Shown piece after piece: positions 26,264 to 35,870 of a stretch of DNA of 62,519 nt (its first letter is position 1; each line of letters begins with the position of its first letter). Under the pieces are notes generated by a model. The model was not told where the DNA came from and ran no database searches. It saw only the letters and a list, made by a program, of their open reading frames with translations. The stretch is taken from NCBI GenBank assembly GCA_001321855.1, contig JPUP01000093.1, forward strand, positions 1 to 62,519, in the 5' to 3' direction. The DNA comes from SAR11 cluster bacterium PRT-SC02 (lineage in GTDB: Bacteria > Pseudomonadota > Alphaproteobacteria > Pelagibacterales > Pelagibacteraceae). The position numbers and the translations under genes were made by a program.

Positions 26264-27262
26264 ATGAGAAAAATAATATCAACTATCTCTGCAGCATTAG
26301 TATTGTTTGCTGTTACAAGCCCTTTTACAACCATAGCAAAGTCAGCCGAGTTCTTTTCAATAGGAACTGGTGGTCCTACAGGAGTTTATTTCCAAGTAGG
26401 TAATGCAGTTTGTAAAATGGTAGCAAAACTACAATCAGCAGATCATGGAAGAAAAAAAGGAACTGAAAAAGCATATCGTTGCTCAGCTCCTTCAACTGGT
26501 GGTTCGACATATAACATTGGTCAAATCATGCAAGGCGAGTTACAGTTTGGTGTTGCACAGTCGGACTGGCAATATCATGCGTATAACGGGACAAGACCAG
26601 ATAAAGTTAAACCTTATGACAAATTAAGAGCTGTGTTTTCAGCTCATCCAGAACCATTTCAAATTATCACACGAAAAGGTTCCAAAATAAAAGACTGGAA
26701 GTCACTCAAAGGGAAAAAGGTAAATATCGGTAATCCTGGTTCAGGTCAAAGAGGTACTTTTGAAGTGCTTATGGAAGCTCACGGTGTAGATACTGGATAT
26801 TTTGGTTCTACTTCTGAACTTACATCATCAGAGCAATCAGGGGCGCTTTGCGACAAAAAAATAGATGCATTTGGATACACAGTAGGTGTTCCTAATGCTG
26901 GTGTTGCACAGTCAACAGATGGATGTGGAGCAAGCATAATAAATTTGAATACAGATGCAGTTAAAAAACTTGTAGCTGATAATCCTTTTTATGCGTTTGC
27001 GACAATTCCTAAAGGAACTTACAAAACTTCAAAAAAAGATGTAACTACTTTTGGAGTAATGGCATCTTTTGTTACGAGTGCAGATGTATCAGATGACTTA
27101 GTATATGCAGTAGTCAAAGCTGTTTTTGAAAACTTAGATGATTTTAAAAAACAACATCCTGCATTTGCCAACTTAGATCCAAAAAAAATGATCGTAGATG
27201 GTTTGTCTGCTCCATTACACCCAGGTGCAGTAAAATATTACAAAGAAAAAGGCTTAATGTAA
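26264..27262 (+). CDS. TAXI-family TRAP transporter solute-binding protein
   Basis: Periplasmic receptor of a tripartite transporter. The start at MRKIISTISAALVLFAVTSP follows GGGGGA closely and gives a clean signal peptide (cleavage after about residue 27, AKSAEFF); the track's earlier start would add eight residues. FFSIGTGGPTGVYFQVGNAVCK is the TAXI signature (quoted as IGTGGPTGVYFQVG). Paired cysteines at the C-K-M, Y-R-C-S and LCDKK segments may form disulfides. Known TAXI members bind organic acids or amino acids such as glutamate. The ligand is not determined here. A terminator follows. Confidence 0.93.
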   Translation: MRKIISTISAALVLFAVTSPFTTIAKSAEFFSIGTGGPTGVYFQVGNAVCKMVAKLQSADHGRKKGTEKAYRCSAPSTGGSTYNIGQIMQGELQFGVAQSDWQYHAYNGTRPDKVKPYDKLRAVFSAHPEPFQIITRKGSKIKDWKSLKGKKVNIGNPGSGQRGTFEVLMEAHGVDTGYFGSTSELTSSEQSGALCDKKIDAFGYTVGVPNAGVAQSTDGCGASIINLNTDAVKKLVADNPFYAFATIPKGTYKTSKKDVTTFGVMASFVTSADVSDDLVYAVVKAVFENLDDFKKQHPAFANLDPKKMIVDGLSAPLHPGAVKYYKEKGLM

Positions 27263-27275
27263 GCTAAGAAGAATT

Positions 27276-27307
27276 AAGGCCCAGTTGAAAAACTGGGCCT
27301 TTTTTTT
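27276..27307 (+). terminator. Intercistronic terminator with GAAA tetraloop
   Basis: AAGGCCCAGTT-GAAA-AACTGGGCCTT followed by a run of T forms an 11-bp stem with a GNRA tetraloop. It sits between the solute-binding protein gene and the permease gene, so read-through would give much less permease than receptor, a usual stoichiometry for binding-protein transporters. Confidence 0.9.
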
Positions 27308-27318
27308 ATGCTATTCAA

Positions 27319-29665
27319 ATGTCACAAGTTAATGAAAGTTTTTTTAAAAAGCATGATGAAGAGGGCGGCTCCAGAAGAATACTAAAAAATTGGAATCTGA
27401 AATTAGTTGGTTTTTTAGCTATAACCTGGTCACTCTTCCAATTGTGGTATGCATCACCTCTTCCGTTTTTATTAGATTTTGGAAAATTCATTGATGTTCC
27501 CGCAAGAGCAATTCATTTAGCATTTGGTATGAGCTTATGTTTTTTGGCTTACCCGGTTTTAAAATCAAAAAGAAACTCATCGATAGGAACAGTTGATTTT
27601 ATATTAGCTTTAGTTTCTATTTTAGTCACATTTTATCTTGTAATTGAATATGAAAGGTTAGTTTATAGACAAGGTATACTCGCTTCAATTGATTTTTTTT
27701 GGATTAATAATACCTTACGAGTTAATTCTTGGTAGTTTTGGAGTCTTACTTCTCTTAGAGGCAACTAGAAGAGCCATCGGTATACCATTGGTTGCTATCG
27801 CTTTAATATTTTTATTGTTTTCAATTTTTGGACAAAAAATGCCAGATTTAATATCTCACCAGGGCTTATCTATTACAAGACTCGTTGGTTATCATTGGTT
27901 TGGTGGTGAAGCAATTTTTGGAATACCTATTAGTGTCTCAGTGAGTTTTATTTTTCTTTTTGTTTTATTTGGAGCCACACTTGACGCGGCAGGAGGCGGA
28001 AGATATTTTCTTAATTTAGCTTTTGCACTAGTTGGAAAAATGAGAGGGGGTCCAGCAAAGGCTGCTATTTTAGCTTCTGGTTTAACCGGATTGATTTCAG
28101 GATCTTCAGTTGCAAACACTGTTACAACGGGGACTTTCACAATTCCTATCATGAAAAGAACCGGTCTTACTCCAACAAAAGCAGGAGCCATTGAAGTTGC
28201 TGCTTCAGTTAACGGACAGATTATGCCACCGATTATGGGTGCTGCTGCGTTTGTAATGGCGGAATTACTTGGAATTTCATATTTTACTGTTATAACTCAC
28301 GCGTTTTTACCGGCAATTATTTCCTATATAGCTTTATTTTATATTTCACATTTGGAGTCAGTAAAATTAGATATTAAAGGATTGCCAGATAATCAAATAC
28401 CGCCACTGGGTAAAACATTTTTAAGCGGAATTCATTTTTTAATACCTATATTCATCCTAGTTTACTTGTTATTAGTTGAACGTTGGACAGCAGCATCAGC
28501 TGTATTTTACTCAATTTTATCTTTATTTTTAATTATCATTATTAAAGAGATTTTTACGGCACTAAGATTAAAAGGAAATCTATCAACCGGCTTAAGAGAG
28601 GGTTATAATAAAGTTATTACTGGATTAGAAAAAGGTGCACTTAATATGATTAGTGTTGCAATAGCAATTGCAACTGCCGGAATAATTGTGGGCGCAGTAG
28701 CATCTACTGGTTTAAGCAACAATCTTATTGTTATTGTAGAAGCTATTTCAGGAGGAAATGTAATCACACTTCTTTTATTAACAGCTGTGCTTTGTATAAT
28801 ATTAGGCATGGGGTTACCTACCACAGCCAATTACTTAGTTGTTGCCGCTTTAATGGCCCAAGTGGTAGTAGAAGTGGGAAGCGCATCTGGCTACGTTTTC
28901 CCTTTAATTGCTATTCATTTATACGTTTTTTATTACGGATTAATGGCAGATGTTACTCCGCCAGTTGGACTTGCATCATATGCAGCAGCAGCAATTTCAA
29001 AAGCTGACCCAATTAAAACAGGAGTTCAAGCATTTTGGTATAGTCTGAGAACTGGGATCCTGCCTATTGTATTTATTTTTAATTCTGAATTATTATTAAT
29101 TGGTATTGATAGCATCTGGCATGGAATAACTGTCGTTATAACTTCTTTGGCCGCTATACTAATTTTTACTGCTGCCACTCAAGGGTGGTTTATTAATCGA
29201 TTGAAATGGTATGAAATTATTATCTTTCTTTTAATTTCAATGTCTTTGTTCAGACCAGGATTTATATTAGATAAATTTTACCCAAAATTTGAAAACCAGA
29301 TTTTAAAGGTTGAAAAAATAAACGCACTCCAATTTAGTCCAGATAGAGATGTTCACATAAAAGTTACAAGAAGAACAGAATATGGTGACAGATATAAATT
29401 ATTTGTGATTGAAAAAAATAGCTTTAATAATCAATTTAATCTTGAGAAATACGGATTAAATTTAATCGACAAAGAGGAAATGCTAATAGTTGATACTTTA
29501 GCATGGAATGGTTTAGCTAAAAAAGCTGGTTTTGAAACTGACGATGTTATAAGTGAGTTAAAAATTGAAAATTTAGATAGACCCAACAAGGCTATTATTT
29601 ATCCCTTTTCTTTTTTATTATTTTTAATTTTTGGGTATAATAATTATAGAAGAAAATTAGAGTAA
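27319..29665 (+). CDS. TRAP transporter fused permease (DctQM type), split by frameshift
   Basis: Track ORFs 27319-27735 and 27689-29665 form one ~780-residue membrane protein: a four-helix small-permease-like N-terminal part (FLAITWSLFQLWYASPLPF), then the 12-helix large subunit (GATLDAAGGGRYFLNLAFAL, GLISGSSVANTVTTGTFTIP, ILGMGLPTTANYLVVAALMA). Continuation across the break reads LASIDFF then GLIIPYELILGSFG. A T8 run needs T7. The C-terminal ~110 residues after FRPGFILDKFYPKFENQ include a soluble part with LAKKAGFETDDVISELKIEN, PDZ-like, as in several TAXI fusions. It imports the receptor's ligand using an ion gradient. Confidence 0.92.
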
Positions 29666-29669
29666 ATTT

Positions 29670-29819
29670 ATGTTAAAGCAGATTTACAGATTATTCTGCT
29701 ATATAGGTTTTCATCGTTATGAAATAATAGACACGAAGTATGGTTTTGGTGCAGCAGGATCTACTGAAACGATTGAATGCAAAGATTGCGGAATTAAAAA
29801 GATAAGACAAAAAAAATGA
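29670..29819 (+). CDS. Small CxxC protein, unknown
   Basis: A 49-residue ORF too short for the track: MLKQIYRLFCYIGFHRYEII then DTKYGFGAAGSTETIECKDCGIKKIRQKK (cut). It has a C-x5-H element near the N-terminus and a CKDC pair near the C-terminus, which could form one zinc site. It starts 4 bases after the permease stop and its stop overlaps the msrB ATG as ATGA, so it is very likely translated. It resembles short DUF1660-like zinc-ribbon proteins; no function assigned. Confidence 0.72.
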   Translation: MLKQIYRLFCYIGFHRYEIIDTKYGFGAAGSTETIECKDCGIKKIRQKK

Positions 29820-30277
29820 AAATTAAAAAAAGAAACTTTATAAAATATTTATTTTATTGCTTAGTTATATCTATTGGACCACATTTTAGAGTTCTTTCAA
29901 TTGAAAATTCAAAAATAATAAATCCAAACCTAACAGATGAACAAAAAAAAATAATGTTTAAAGAAGGTACAGAGCGACCAGGAACAAGTGAACTATTATT
30001 TGAAAAACGAAAAGGTTCTTATCACTGTGCAAATTGTAACGCAAAATTATTTAATTCAGTTGCAAAATATGACAGTGGAACTGGTTGGCCTTCATTTTCT
30101 GAAGCAATACCAGGAGCATTTAAAACAAAAATTGATTACTCTTATGGAATGAAAAGAATAGAATATCATTGTGCTAAATGTGGAGCACATCACGGCCATG
30201 TTTTTTTTGATGGCCCAGGACCAGGTGGAAAAAGATATTGTAACAATGGGCTTTGTTTGATATTCGTGCCAGATTAA
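29816..30277 (+). CDS. msrB: Peptide-methionine (R)-S-oxide reductase, exported
   Basis: Reduces methionine-R-sulfoxide in damaged proteins. The zinc-binding CxxC pairs are YHCANCNAKL (about 66-75) and EYHCAKCGAHHGHVF (about 117-131), the substrate region is DSGTGWPSFSEAI (about 86-98) and the catalytic cysteine is in RYCNNGLCLIF (about 140-150). The N-terminal KKRNFIKYLFYCLVISIG looks like a signal peptide with a KR variant of the twin-arginine motif. That suggests a periplasmic enzyme, which is inference. Its end overlaps the convergent thioesterase by 4 bases. Confidence 0.92.
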   Translation: MKIKKRNFIKYLFYCLVISIGPHFRVLSIENSKIINPNLTDEQKKIMFKEGTERPGTSELLFEKRKGSYHCANCNAKLFNSVAKYDSGTGWPSFSEAIPGAFKTKIDYSYGMKRIEYHCAKCGAHHGHVFFDGPGPGGKRYCNNGLCLIFVPD

Positions 30278-30666
30278 TTTAATATTTTCCAAGTTCCACT
30301 TACTGAAGCAACGATCTCTTTAGAGTTAAATACTTCACAAGATATAAATATAAGCGTCTTTGTTTTCTTTAAAATTTTTACTTTACCTAGCAAAATCTCA
30401 CCCAGTTTCCCAGCTGAAATAAATTTAATATTGAGATTTATTGTTACACATCTTTTACCTGCTGCAATCGTATGTGCAGCAGTTCCCATACCAGCATCAG
30501 CTATTGTTGCTAGATAACCTCCATGCGCAATACCACCAGTATTTAAGTGCATCTCTTGAATTTTTCCTGAAAATTCAAAATTTTTGTCATCATTTTGTTT
30601 AAAAGATAATCCTCCTAGATTTTTGATAAATCCTTTTTTAGACTCGTCCATATTTTTTTTTATCAT
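30274..30666 (-). CDS. PaaI-family hotdog thioesterase
   Basis: A 130-residue acyl-CoA thioesterase-like protein. The hotdog helix motif HLNTGGIAHGGYLATIADAGMG (about 36-57, cut: NTGGIAHGGYLATIADAGMG) is the PaaI signature, with a later CVTINLNIKFISAG strand. ATGs at residue 1 (30666) and residue 6 (30651) are both possible; the second overlaps the EamA gene less. The substrate is unknown. Confidence 0.88.
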   Translation of the reverse strand: MIKKNMDESKKGFIKNLGGLSFKQNDDKNFEFSGKIQEMHLNTGGIAHGGYLATIADAGMGTAAHTIAAGKRCVTINLNIKFISAGKLGEILLGKVKILKKTKTLIFISCEVFNSKEIVASVSGTWKILN

Positions 30667-31537
30667 AGATCGGAGCTAATTGTGAAAAAATAACTGCAAA
30701 TAAAATAAGAATTATTCCGATAATTTTTACTTCATTTAAAAACTGGCTTAAAACAATCCACCCAAAAATTGAAGCAAATACACCTTCAAGTGAAAATATA
30801 ATAGCCACAGGCGCTGGAGAAAGGTTTTGTTGTCCGTAAATTTGAAGAAGAAAAGCTACCCCGCTTGAAAGAATTCCAGCGTATAACATCTCTTTTCCAT
30901 CCAAAATCATATTTGAAAATTTAACACTTTCAAAAACAAAAGCTGGCATTAATGCAAATATAGATGCAATTAAACATTGAAGGCATGCAATGGTAATTGG
31001 AAAATTAAATATTCTTAAAAATTTTGAAATAAAAACAATATGGAACGCCCAAAATAATGCATTAAAAACTGCAATATTATCTCCAATTCTTACTTGAATA
31101 TTATCGAACTCGGTTAAAAGTATACCTCCAAATAAACAAATTATAATAGATAGCCAAACAGACTTATGAATATTTTTTGAAAAAAAATAGTAAGCAACAA
31201 ATGGCACTAAAATTACATAAAAAATTGTAAATACTGCTGTATTAGCTACATCTGTATAAAGTAGAGCATACTGTTGTAAAACATTTCCCATTGAGAGGAG
31301 AAATCCAATAAGCAATAGATTTAGGATATTTACTTTTTTAAAAATTATTGAATTTACTTTTTTATATTCAAAAATAAATAGAAATGGGACTAGCGTGAGA
31401 AATCCGAGAAAGAGTCTGCCAAAAGTAAAGGTAAATGGTCCATTATAATCCATTCCCATGTCTTGAGCTACGAAAGCTGAACCCCAAATTAAAGAACAGC
31501 TGATAGCACAAATAAGAGAGAAAACTTTTTTATTCAT
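30638..31537 (-). CDS. EamA/DMT-family transporter
   Basis: 299 residues with about ten hydrophobic helices in two EamA repeats. CSLIWGSAFVAQDMGMDYNGP (SLIWGSAFVAQDMGMDY) opens repeat one; NVLQQYALLYTDVANTAVFT closes it; the second repeat has LYAGILSSGVAFLLQIYGQQ and EGVFASIFGWIVLSQFLN. DMT transporters export or import small metabolites such as amino acids; the substrate is not inferable. It overlaps the thioesterase gene and lies downstream of aceF by 23 bases. Confidence 0.9.
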   Translation of the reverse strand: MNKKVFSLICAISCSLIWGSAFVAQDMGMDYNGPFTFTFGRLFLGFLTLVPFLFIFEYKKVNSIIFKKVNILNLLLIGFLLSMGNVLQQYALLYTDVANTAVFTIFYVILVPFVAYYFFSKNIHKSVWLSIIICLFGGILLTEFDNIQVRIGDNIAVFNALFWAFHIVFISKFLRIFNFPITIACLQCLIASIFALMPAFVFESVKFSNMILDGKEMLYAGILSSGVAFLLQIYGQQNLSPAPVAIIFSLEGVFASIFGWIVLSQFLNEVKIIGIILILFAVIFSQLAPIYDKKKYGRV

Positions 31538-31560
31538 GCCTTGTACTATTTTATAATTGA

Positions 31561-32820
31561 TTAAACGGCAAGTTTAAAAGCGAAGTCTTTGCCAAGACAC
31601 TCACTTAAATATACACAAAATCTTGCCCCTTCAGCTCCATCAATTATTCTATGATCGTAAGAGAGCGAAATCGGTAAAATTTTTCTTGAAACGAACTTGT
31701 CTTTAATTTTTACCAATCTATCAAAACTTTTTCCAACTCCTAATATTGCTACTTCTGGTGGATTTATAATTGGAGTAAAGAAAGTTCCCCCAATGCCTCC
31801 CAAGCTCGATATTGTCATTGAGCCACCAAAAAATTCTTTTTTATCAATTTTAAGATCTCTACAAAGTCTGCTTGTTTTTCTTAGAGCAACTCCTATTTCT
31901 TTTATACTCATTTGATCAACATCTCTAATTTTAGGCACCATTAAACCATGTGGAGTATCTACTGCAAAACCAACATGAAAATATTTCTTGTAAATAATTT
32001 TTTCTTTAACTGTGTCAATAGATGCATTAAAATTTGGAAACCTTTTTAAAGCACTCACAAGTGCTTTTGTGATAAAAGCTAAGGGAGACACTTTGATTTT
32101 TTCGCCAGTATAATAGTCGTACAGTGAGGATCTAAATCGTTCCATTTCTGTAATATCAACTTCATCATGTTGAGTAACGTGAGGTATTTCCGTCCAAGAT
32201 CTTACTAAGTGAGGACCAGATAATCTCTTTACTCTCGGTATATCTTTTAATTCGATTTCACCAAACTCTTCGTGTTGGTACTCTTCTTTGTGAACTTTCT
32301 TTTCTACTTTTCCCCCGCTTACTGTTACCTGAGATCTTACAAAATTTTTAACATCTTCCTCAGAAACTCTACCACCTCTTTGAGAACCAGGTATTTCAAC
32401 TACATTGGCACCTAACTCTCTTGCAAATTTTCTAACTTTTGGACTTGCTGACTTACTGCCTGTTTGAGAAGTAGGCACTACAGGAATAATCTCTTTTGGT
32501 TTTCGTGGGTTGACTTTTTTTATTTCTGTCTTCTCTACTTTTTTTTGCTTGCTAACTGCTTCTTTTTTTTGCTCTGTAGCACTTTCTGCATTCAGACTGA
32601 GAATTAAGTCTCCTTTGTTAACTTTATCACCTACTTTAACATTTATTTTTTCAATTACCCCTTCGTGAGTAGATGGTACTTCAACACTTGATTTGTCACT
32701 TTCCAATGTAATAAGAGAGTCGTTTTTTTTTATTTGCTGTCCTTCTTTGACCAGAACTTCAATAATTTCCACGTCCTTGAAGTCACCCATATCTGGAACT
32801 AAAATTTTTGTACTAGCCAT
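31561..32820 (-). CDS. aceF: Pyruvate dehydrogenase E2 (dihydrolipoamide acetyltransferase)
   Basis: Transfers the acetyl group to CoA. Domains in 419 residues: a lipoyl domain at about 1-78 (LESDKSSVEVPSTHEG, lysine modified), a charged linker, a peripheral-subunit-binding domain at about 123-163 (ASPKVRKFARELGANVVEI) and the catalytic domain from about 190, ending with SLSYDHRIIDGAEGARF (the DHRxxDG site). Only one lipoyl domain is present here; another is on the E1 gene upstream. A 2-base gap to aceE shows one operon. No E3 gene follows. Confidence 0.95.
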   Translation of the reverse strand: MASTKILVPDMGDFKDVEIIEVLVKEGQQIKKNDSLITLESDKSSVEVPSTHEGVIEKINVKVGDKVNKGDLILSLNAESATEQKKEAVSKQKKVEKTEIKKVNPRKPKEIIPVVPTSQTGSKSASPKVRKFARELGANVVEIPGSQRGGRVSEEDVKNFVRSQVTVSGGKVEKKVHKEEYQHEEFGEIELKDIPRVKRLSGPHLVRSWTEIPHVTQHDEVDITEMERFRSSLYDYYTGEKIKVSPLAFITKALVSALKRFPNFNASIDTVKEKIIYKKYFHVGFAVDTPHGLMVPKIRDVDQMSIKEIGVALRKTSRLCRDLKIDKKEFFGGSMTISSLGGIGGTFFTPIINPPEVAILGVGKSFDRLVKIKDKFVSRKILPISLSYDHRIIDGAEGARFCVYLSECLGKDFAFKLAV

Positions 32821-32822
32821 AT

Positions 32823-35800
32823 TTATAAATTAGATGGAAAATCTCTATCTTTATCAATCTTAAACTTTTTGATTGCACTTTCAGCTTTCTTGGTTTCAAC
32901 TAATTGTTCTTTTGCTAAAGCACTTAATGTATAGGCAACTATGTGCTCTTTATCGACCTCGAAAAACTTTCTTAAATTTTTCCTGGTATCGCTTCTTCCA
33001 TAACCATCTGTCCCTAAAGAGTAAAAAGGTTTTTCAGTGTAAGGTCTTATTTGATCTGCAAATGATCTAGTGTAATCCGATGCGGCAATAACTGGTCCAT
33101 CTGTTTTTTCTAAACATTTTTGAACATATGATTTTTTCTTTTTTTCATTTGGATTTAGTAAGTTCCATCTCTCAGTTTCCATACCATCTTTTCTTAATTC
33201 ATTAAAACTTGTAACGCTCCAAACATCAGAGTCGATACCGTAATCTTTAGATAGAATTTCTGCAGCGGAAATTATTTCTCTTAAAATTGTACCGGAGCCT
33301 AAAAGTTGAACTTTAGTTTTATTCTTGTTGTTATTTTCTTTAAACAAATACATTCCTTTAAGAATTCCCTCATCTGAGCCCTTCGGTTTTTCTGGATGAG
33401 AATAATTTTCATTCATTGCTGTGATGTAATAGAAAATATTTTCTTTTTTTTCGTGCATTCTTTTCAATCCATCTCTAAGTATAACAGCCATTTCGTAAGC
33501 GAATGTAGGATCGTAACTAATACAGTTTGGAATATTCGATGCTAATAAATGACTATGACCATCTTGGTGTTGAAGCCCTTCTCCAGCTAAAGTAGTTCTT
33601 CCAGCAGTAGCCCCAATCAAGAAACCTCTTGCTTGAGAGTCTCCAGCAGCCCAAGCCAAGTCACCAACTCTCTGAAAACCAAACATAGAGTAAAAAATAT
33701 AGATTGGTATCATTTCTAAATCATGATTTGTGTAAGATGTTCCAGCTGCAATCCAGGATGACATTGCCCCAGACTCATTTATACCTTCCTCTAAAACTTG
33801 ACCGCTTTTATCTTCTCTGTAAGAACTCAATTGCTCAGAGTCTACTGGCTCGTACTTTTGACCTTCATGCGCGTATATTCCTATCTTTTGAAAGAAACCT
33901 TCCATTCCAAAAGTTCTGGCTTCGTCAGGAATGATAGGAACTAATCTTGGTGATATATTTTTATCCCTCAATAAAGCTGTGAGCATTCTTACTAAAGCCA
34001 TCGTAGTCGACATTTCCTTATCTCCTGTAGATTTCATAAAGTTATCGAAAATTTCCTTAGGAGGAGCTTTTATTTTTTTTGCAAATGATGATCTCTCAGG
34101 AATAAAACCTCCAAGCTTTGTTCTTTGACTTTTTAAATATTTCATCTCTTCAGAGTTTTCATTAGGTTTATAATATTCAATATTTTTTACCTGTTTATCA
34201 GTAAGAGGAACACCAAATCTATCTCTATAATAAAGTAAATCCTCCTCATCTAATTTTTTTTGTTGATGGGTTGTATTTATACTTTCTCCAGATTTTCCCA
34301 TACCGTAACCTTTTATTGTTTTTGCTAGTATGACAGTTGGTGAACCTTTATGTTGCATTGCAGAATGATAGGCAGCGTAAACTTTATGAGGATCATGACC
34401 TCCTCTATTTAACCTCCAGATATCTTTATCTGTCATGGTAGAAACCATTTCTTTTAATTCAGGATATTTTCCAAAGAATTTTTCTCTCACGTATAAACCA
34501 TCCTTTGCCTTAAAAGCTTGATATTCTCCATCTACACATTCATTCATTCTTTTAACTAGAAGGCCAGACTTGTCTTTAATTAGAAGTTTATCCCAATAAG
34601 ATCCCCAAATAACTTTGATTACATTCCAACCAGTTCCTCTGAAGCTTCCCTCAAGTTCTTGAATAATTTTTCCATTACCTCTAACAGGCCCATCTAGCCT
34701 TTGAAGATTACAATTAATTACAAATATCAAATTATCTAATTTTTCTCTTGCAGCTAGGCCGATCGCACCCATTGACTCGGGTTCATCCATTTCTCCATCT
34801 CCTAAGAATACCCAAATTTTTCTACCTTCATCTTTCACTAATCCTCTATTAATTAAATATTTTAGAAATCGTGCTTGATAAATTGCCATGATAGGACCAA
34901 GTCCCATCGATACTGTTGGAAACTGCCAAAAGTCAGGCATCAACCAAGGATGAGGATAAGATGAAAGTCCATCTTTACCAACTTCTTGTCTAAACCCATC
35001 TAATTGTTTTGCCGAAAGTCTTCCTTCTAAAAAAGCTCTTGCATACATTCCTGGAGCTGAGTGACCTTGAAAATAAATTAAGTCTCCTCCAAATTTATTA
35101 TTTTTTGCCCTCCAAAAATGATTCATACCAACGTCATATAATGTTGCGGCTGATGCAAAAGTCCCAATGTGACCACCAAGTTCAGAACTTTTCTTGTTTG
35201 CTTTTACAACCATTGCAGCAGCATTCCATCTTATGATAGCTCTTAATTTCTTTTCAATATTTTGGTCACCAGGTGATTTAGCTTCTGCTTCTGGCGGAAT
35301 AGTATTTATGTATGGAGTTGTTCTAGTATCAGGCAAAACTAATCCTGATTTATAAGCTTGATCAATAACTTTATTTAATAGATAGCTTGCTCTGGGTGCT
35401 CCATCAGACTCAATTACTGAATTTAATGACTCTATCCATTCATTTGTTTCAATTGGATCAATATCATCTTTAGAGGCTGGCTCTGCAAAAACTTTTTTTA
35501 CTTGTTTTACAGGATTAATATTGCCATTTGTTTTTGGCTGTTCTGGAATACTCTCCTCTTTAACAAGTTCTTTTTTTATTTCCTGTTTTGGCGTTGAAGT
35601 TGCTTGTCCATTTTCAATAGTCGCTAACAAGCTTCCCTCAGATACTTTATCTCCTATTTTAACTTTTAAATCTTTTATTTGGCCAGCTGAAGGAGATGGA
35701 ATTTCAACACTTGATTTATCACTCTCTATAGTAACTATCGGATCATTTTTATTTATTTGATCACCAGGTTTGACCAAAATTTCTATTACTTCAACATCCT

Positions 35801-35840
35801 TAAAGTCACCTATATCTGGAACTGAAATGTTTTGAGCCAT
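32823..35840 (-). CDS. aceE: Pyruvate dehydrogenase E1, homodimeric type, with N-terminal lipoyl domain
   Basis: 1005 residues, about 110 longer than standard AceE. Residues ~1-78 are a lipoyl domain (VPDIGDFKDVEVIEILVKPG, IESDKSSVEIPSPSAG), closely similar to that of the neighbouring E2. A linker (~80-125) precedes a full AceE: YFQGHSAPGMYARAFLEGRL, the thiamine motif GDGEMDEPESMGA...INCNLQ, MGKSGESINTTHQQKK and the C-terminal ASDYTRSFADQIRPY region. AceE decarboxylates pyruvate and reductively acetylates lipoate. Many alphaproteobacteria use PdhA/PdhB instead, with the lipoyl domain on PdhB. Confidence 0.95.
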   Translation of the reverse strand: MAQNISVPDIGDFKDVEVIEILVKPGDQINKNDPIVTIESDKSSVEIPSPSAGQIKDLKVKIGDKVSEGSLLATIENGQATSTPKQEIKKELVKEESIPEQPKTNGNINPVKQVKKVFAEPASKDDIDPIETNEWIESLNSVIESDGAPRASYLLNKVIDQAYKSGLVLPDTRTTPYINTIPPEAEAKSPGDQNIEKKLRAIIRWNAAAMVVKANKKSSELGGHIGTFASAATLYDVGMNHFWRAKNNKFGGDLIYFQGHSAPGMYARAFLEGRLSAKQLDGFRQEVGKDGLSSYPHPWLMPDFWQFPTVSMGLGPIMAIYQARFLKYLINRGLVKDEGRKIWVFLGDGEMDEPESMGAIGLAAREKLDNLIFVINCNLQRLDGPVRGNGKIIQELEGSFRGTGWNVIKVIWGSYWDKLLIKDKSGLLVKRMNECVDGEYQAFKAKDGLYVREKFFGKYPELKEMVSTMTDKDIWRLNRGGHDPHKVYAAYHSAMQHKGSPTVILAKTIKGYGMGKSGESINTTHQQKKLDEEDLLYYRDRFGVPLTDKQVKNIEYYKPNENSEEMKYLKSQRTKLGGFIPERSSFAKKIKAPPKEIFDNFMKSTGDKEMSTTMALVRMLTALLRDKNISPRLVPIIPDEARTFGMEGFFQKIGIYAHEGQKYEPVDSEQLSSYREDKSGQVLEEGINESGAMSSWIAAGTSYTNHDLEMIPIYIFYSMFGFQRVGDLAWAAGDSQARGFLIGATAGRTTLAGEGLQHQDGHSHLLASNIPNCISYDPTFAYEMAVILRDGLKRMHEKKENIFYYITAMNENYSHPEKPKGSDEGILKGMYLFKENNNKNKTKVQLLGSGTILREIISAAEILSKDYGIDSDVWSVTSFNELRKDGMETERWNLLNPNEKKKKSYVQKCLEKTDGPVIAASDYTRSFADQIRPYTEKPFYSLGTDGYGRSDTRKNLRKFFEVDKEHIVAYTLSALAKEQLVETKKAESAIKKFKIDKDRDFPSNL

Positions 35841-35870
35841 TGTTCTTATTATAAACTGGAAAGGAATTTA

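Noticed and set aside
27892-28191. 99-codon minus-strand ORF opposite the TRAP permease
   Set aside because: Antisense to conserved membrane helices; the apparent Pro/Ala richness reflects the complement of Gly-rich helices.
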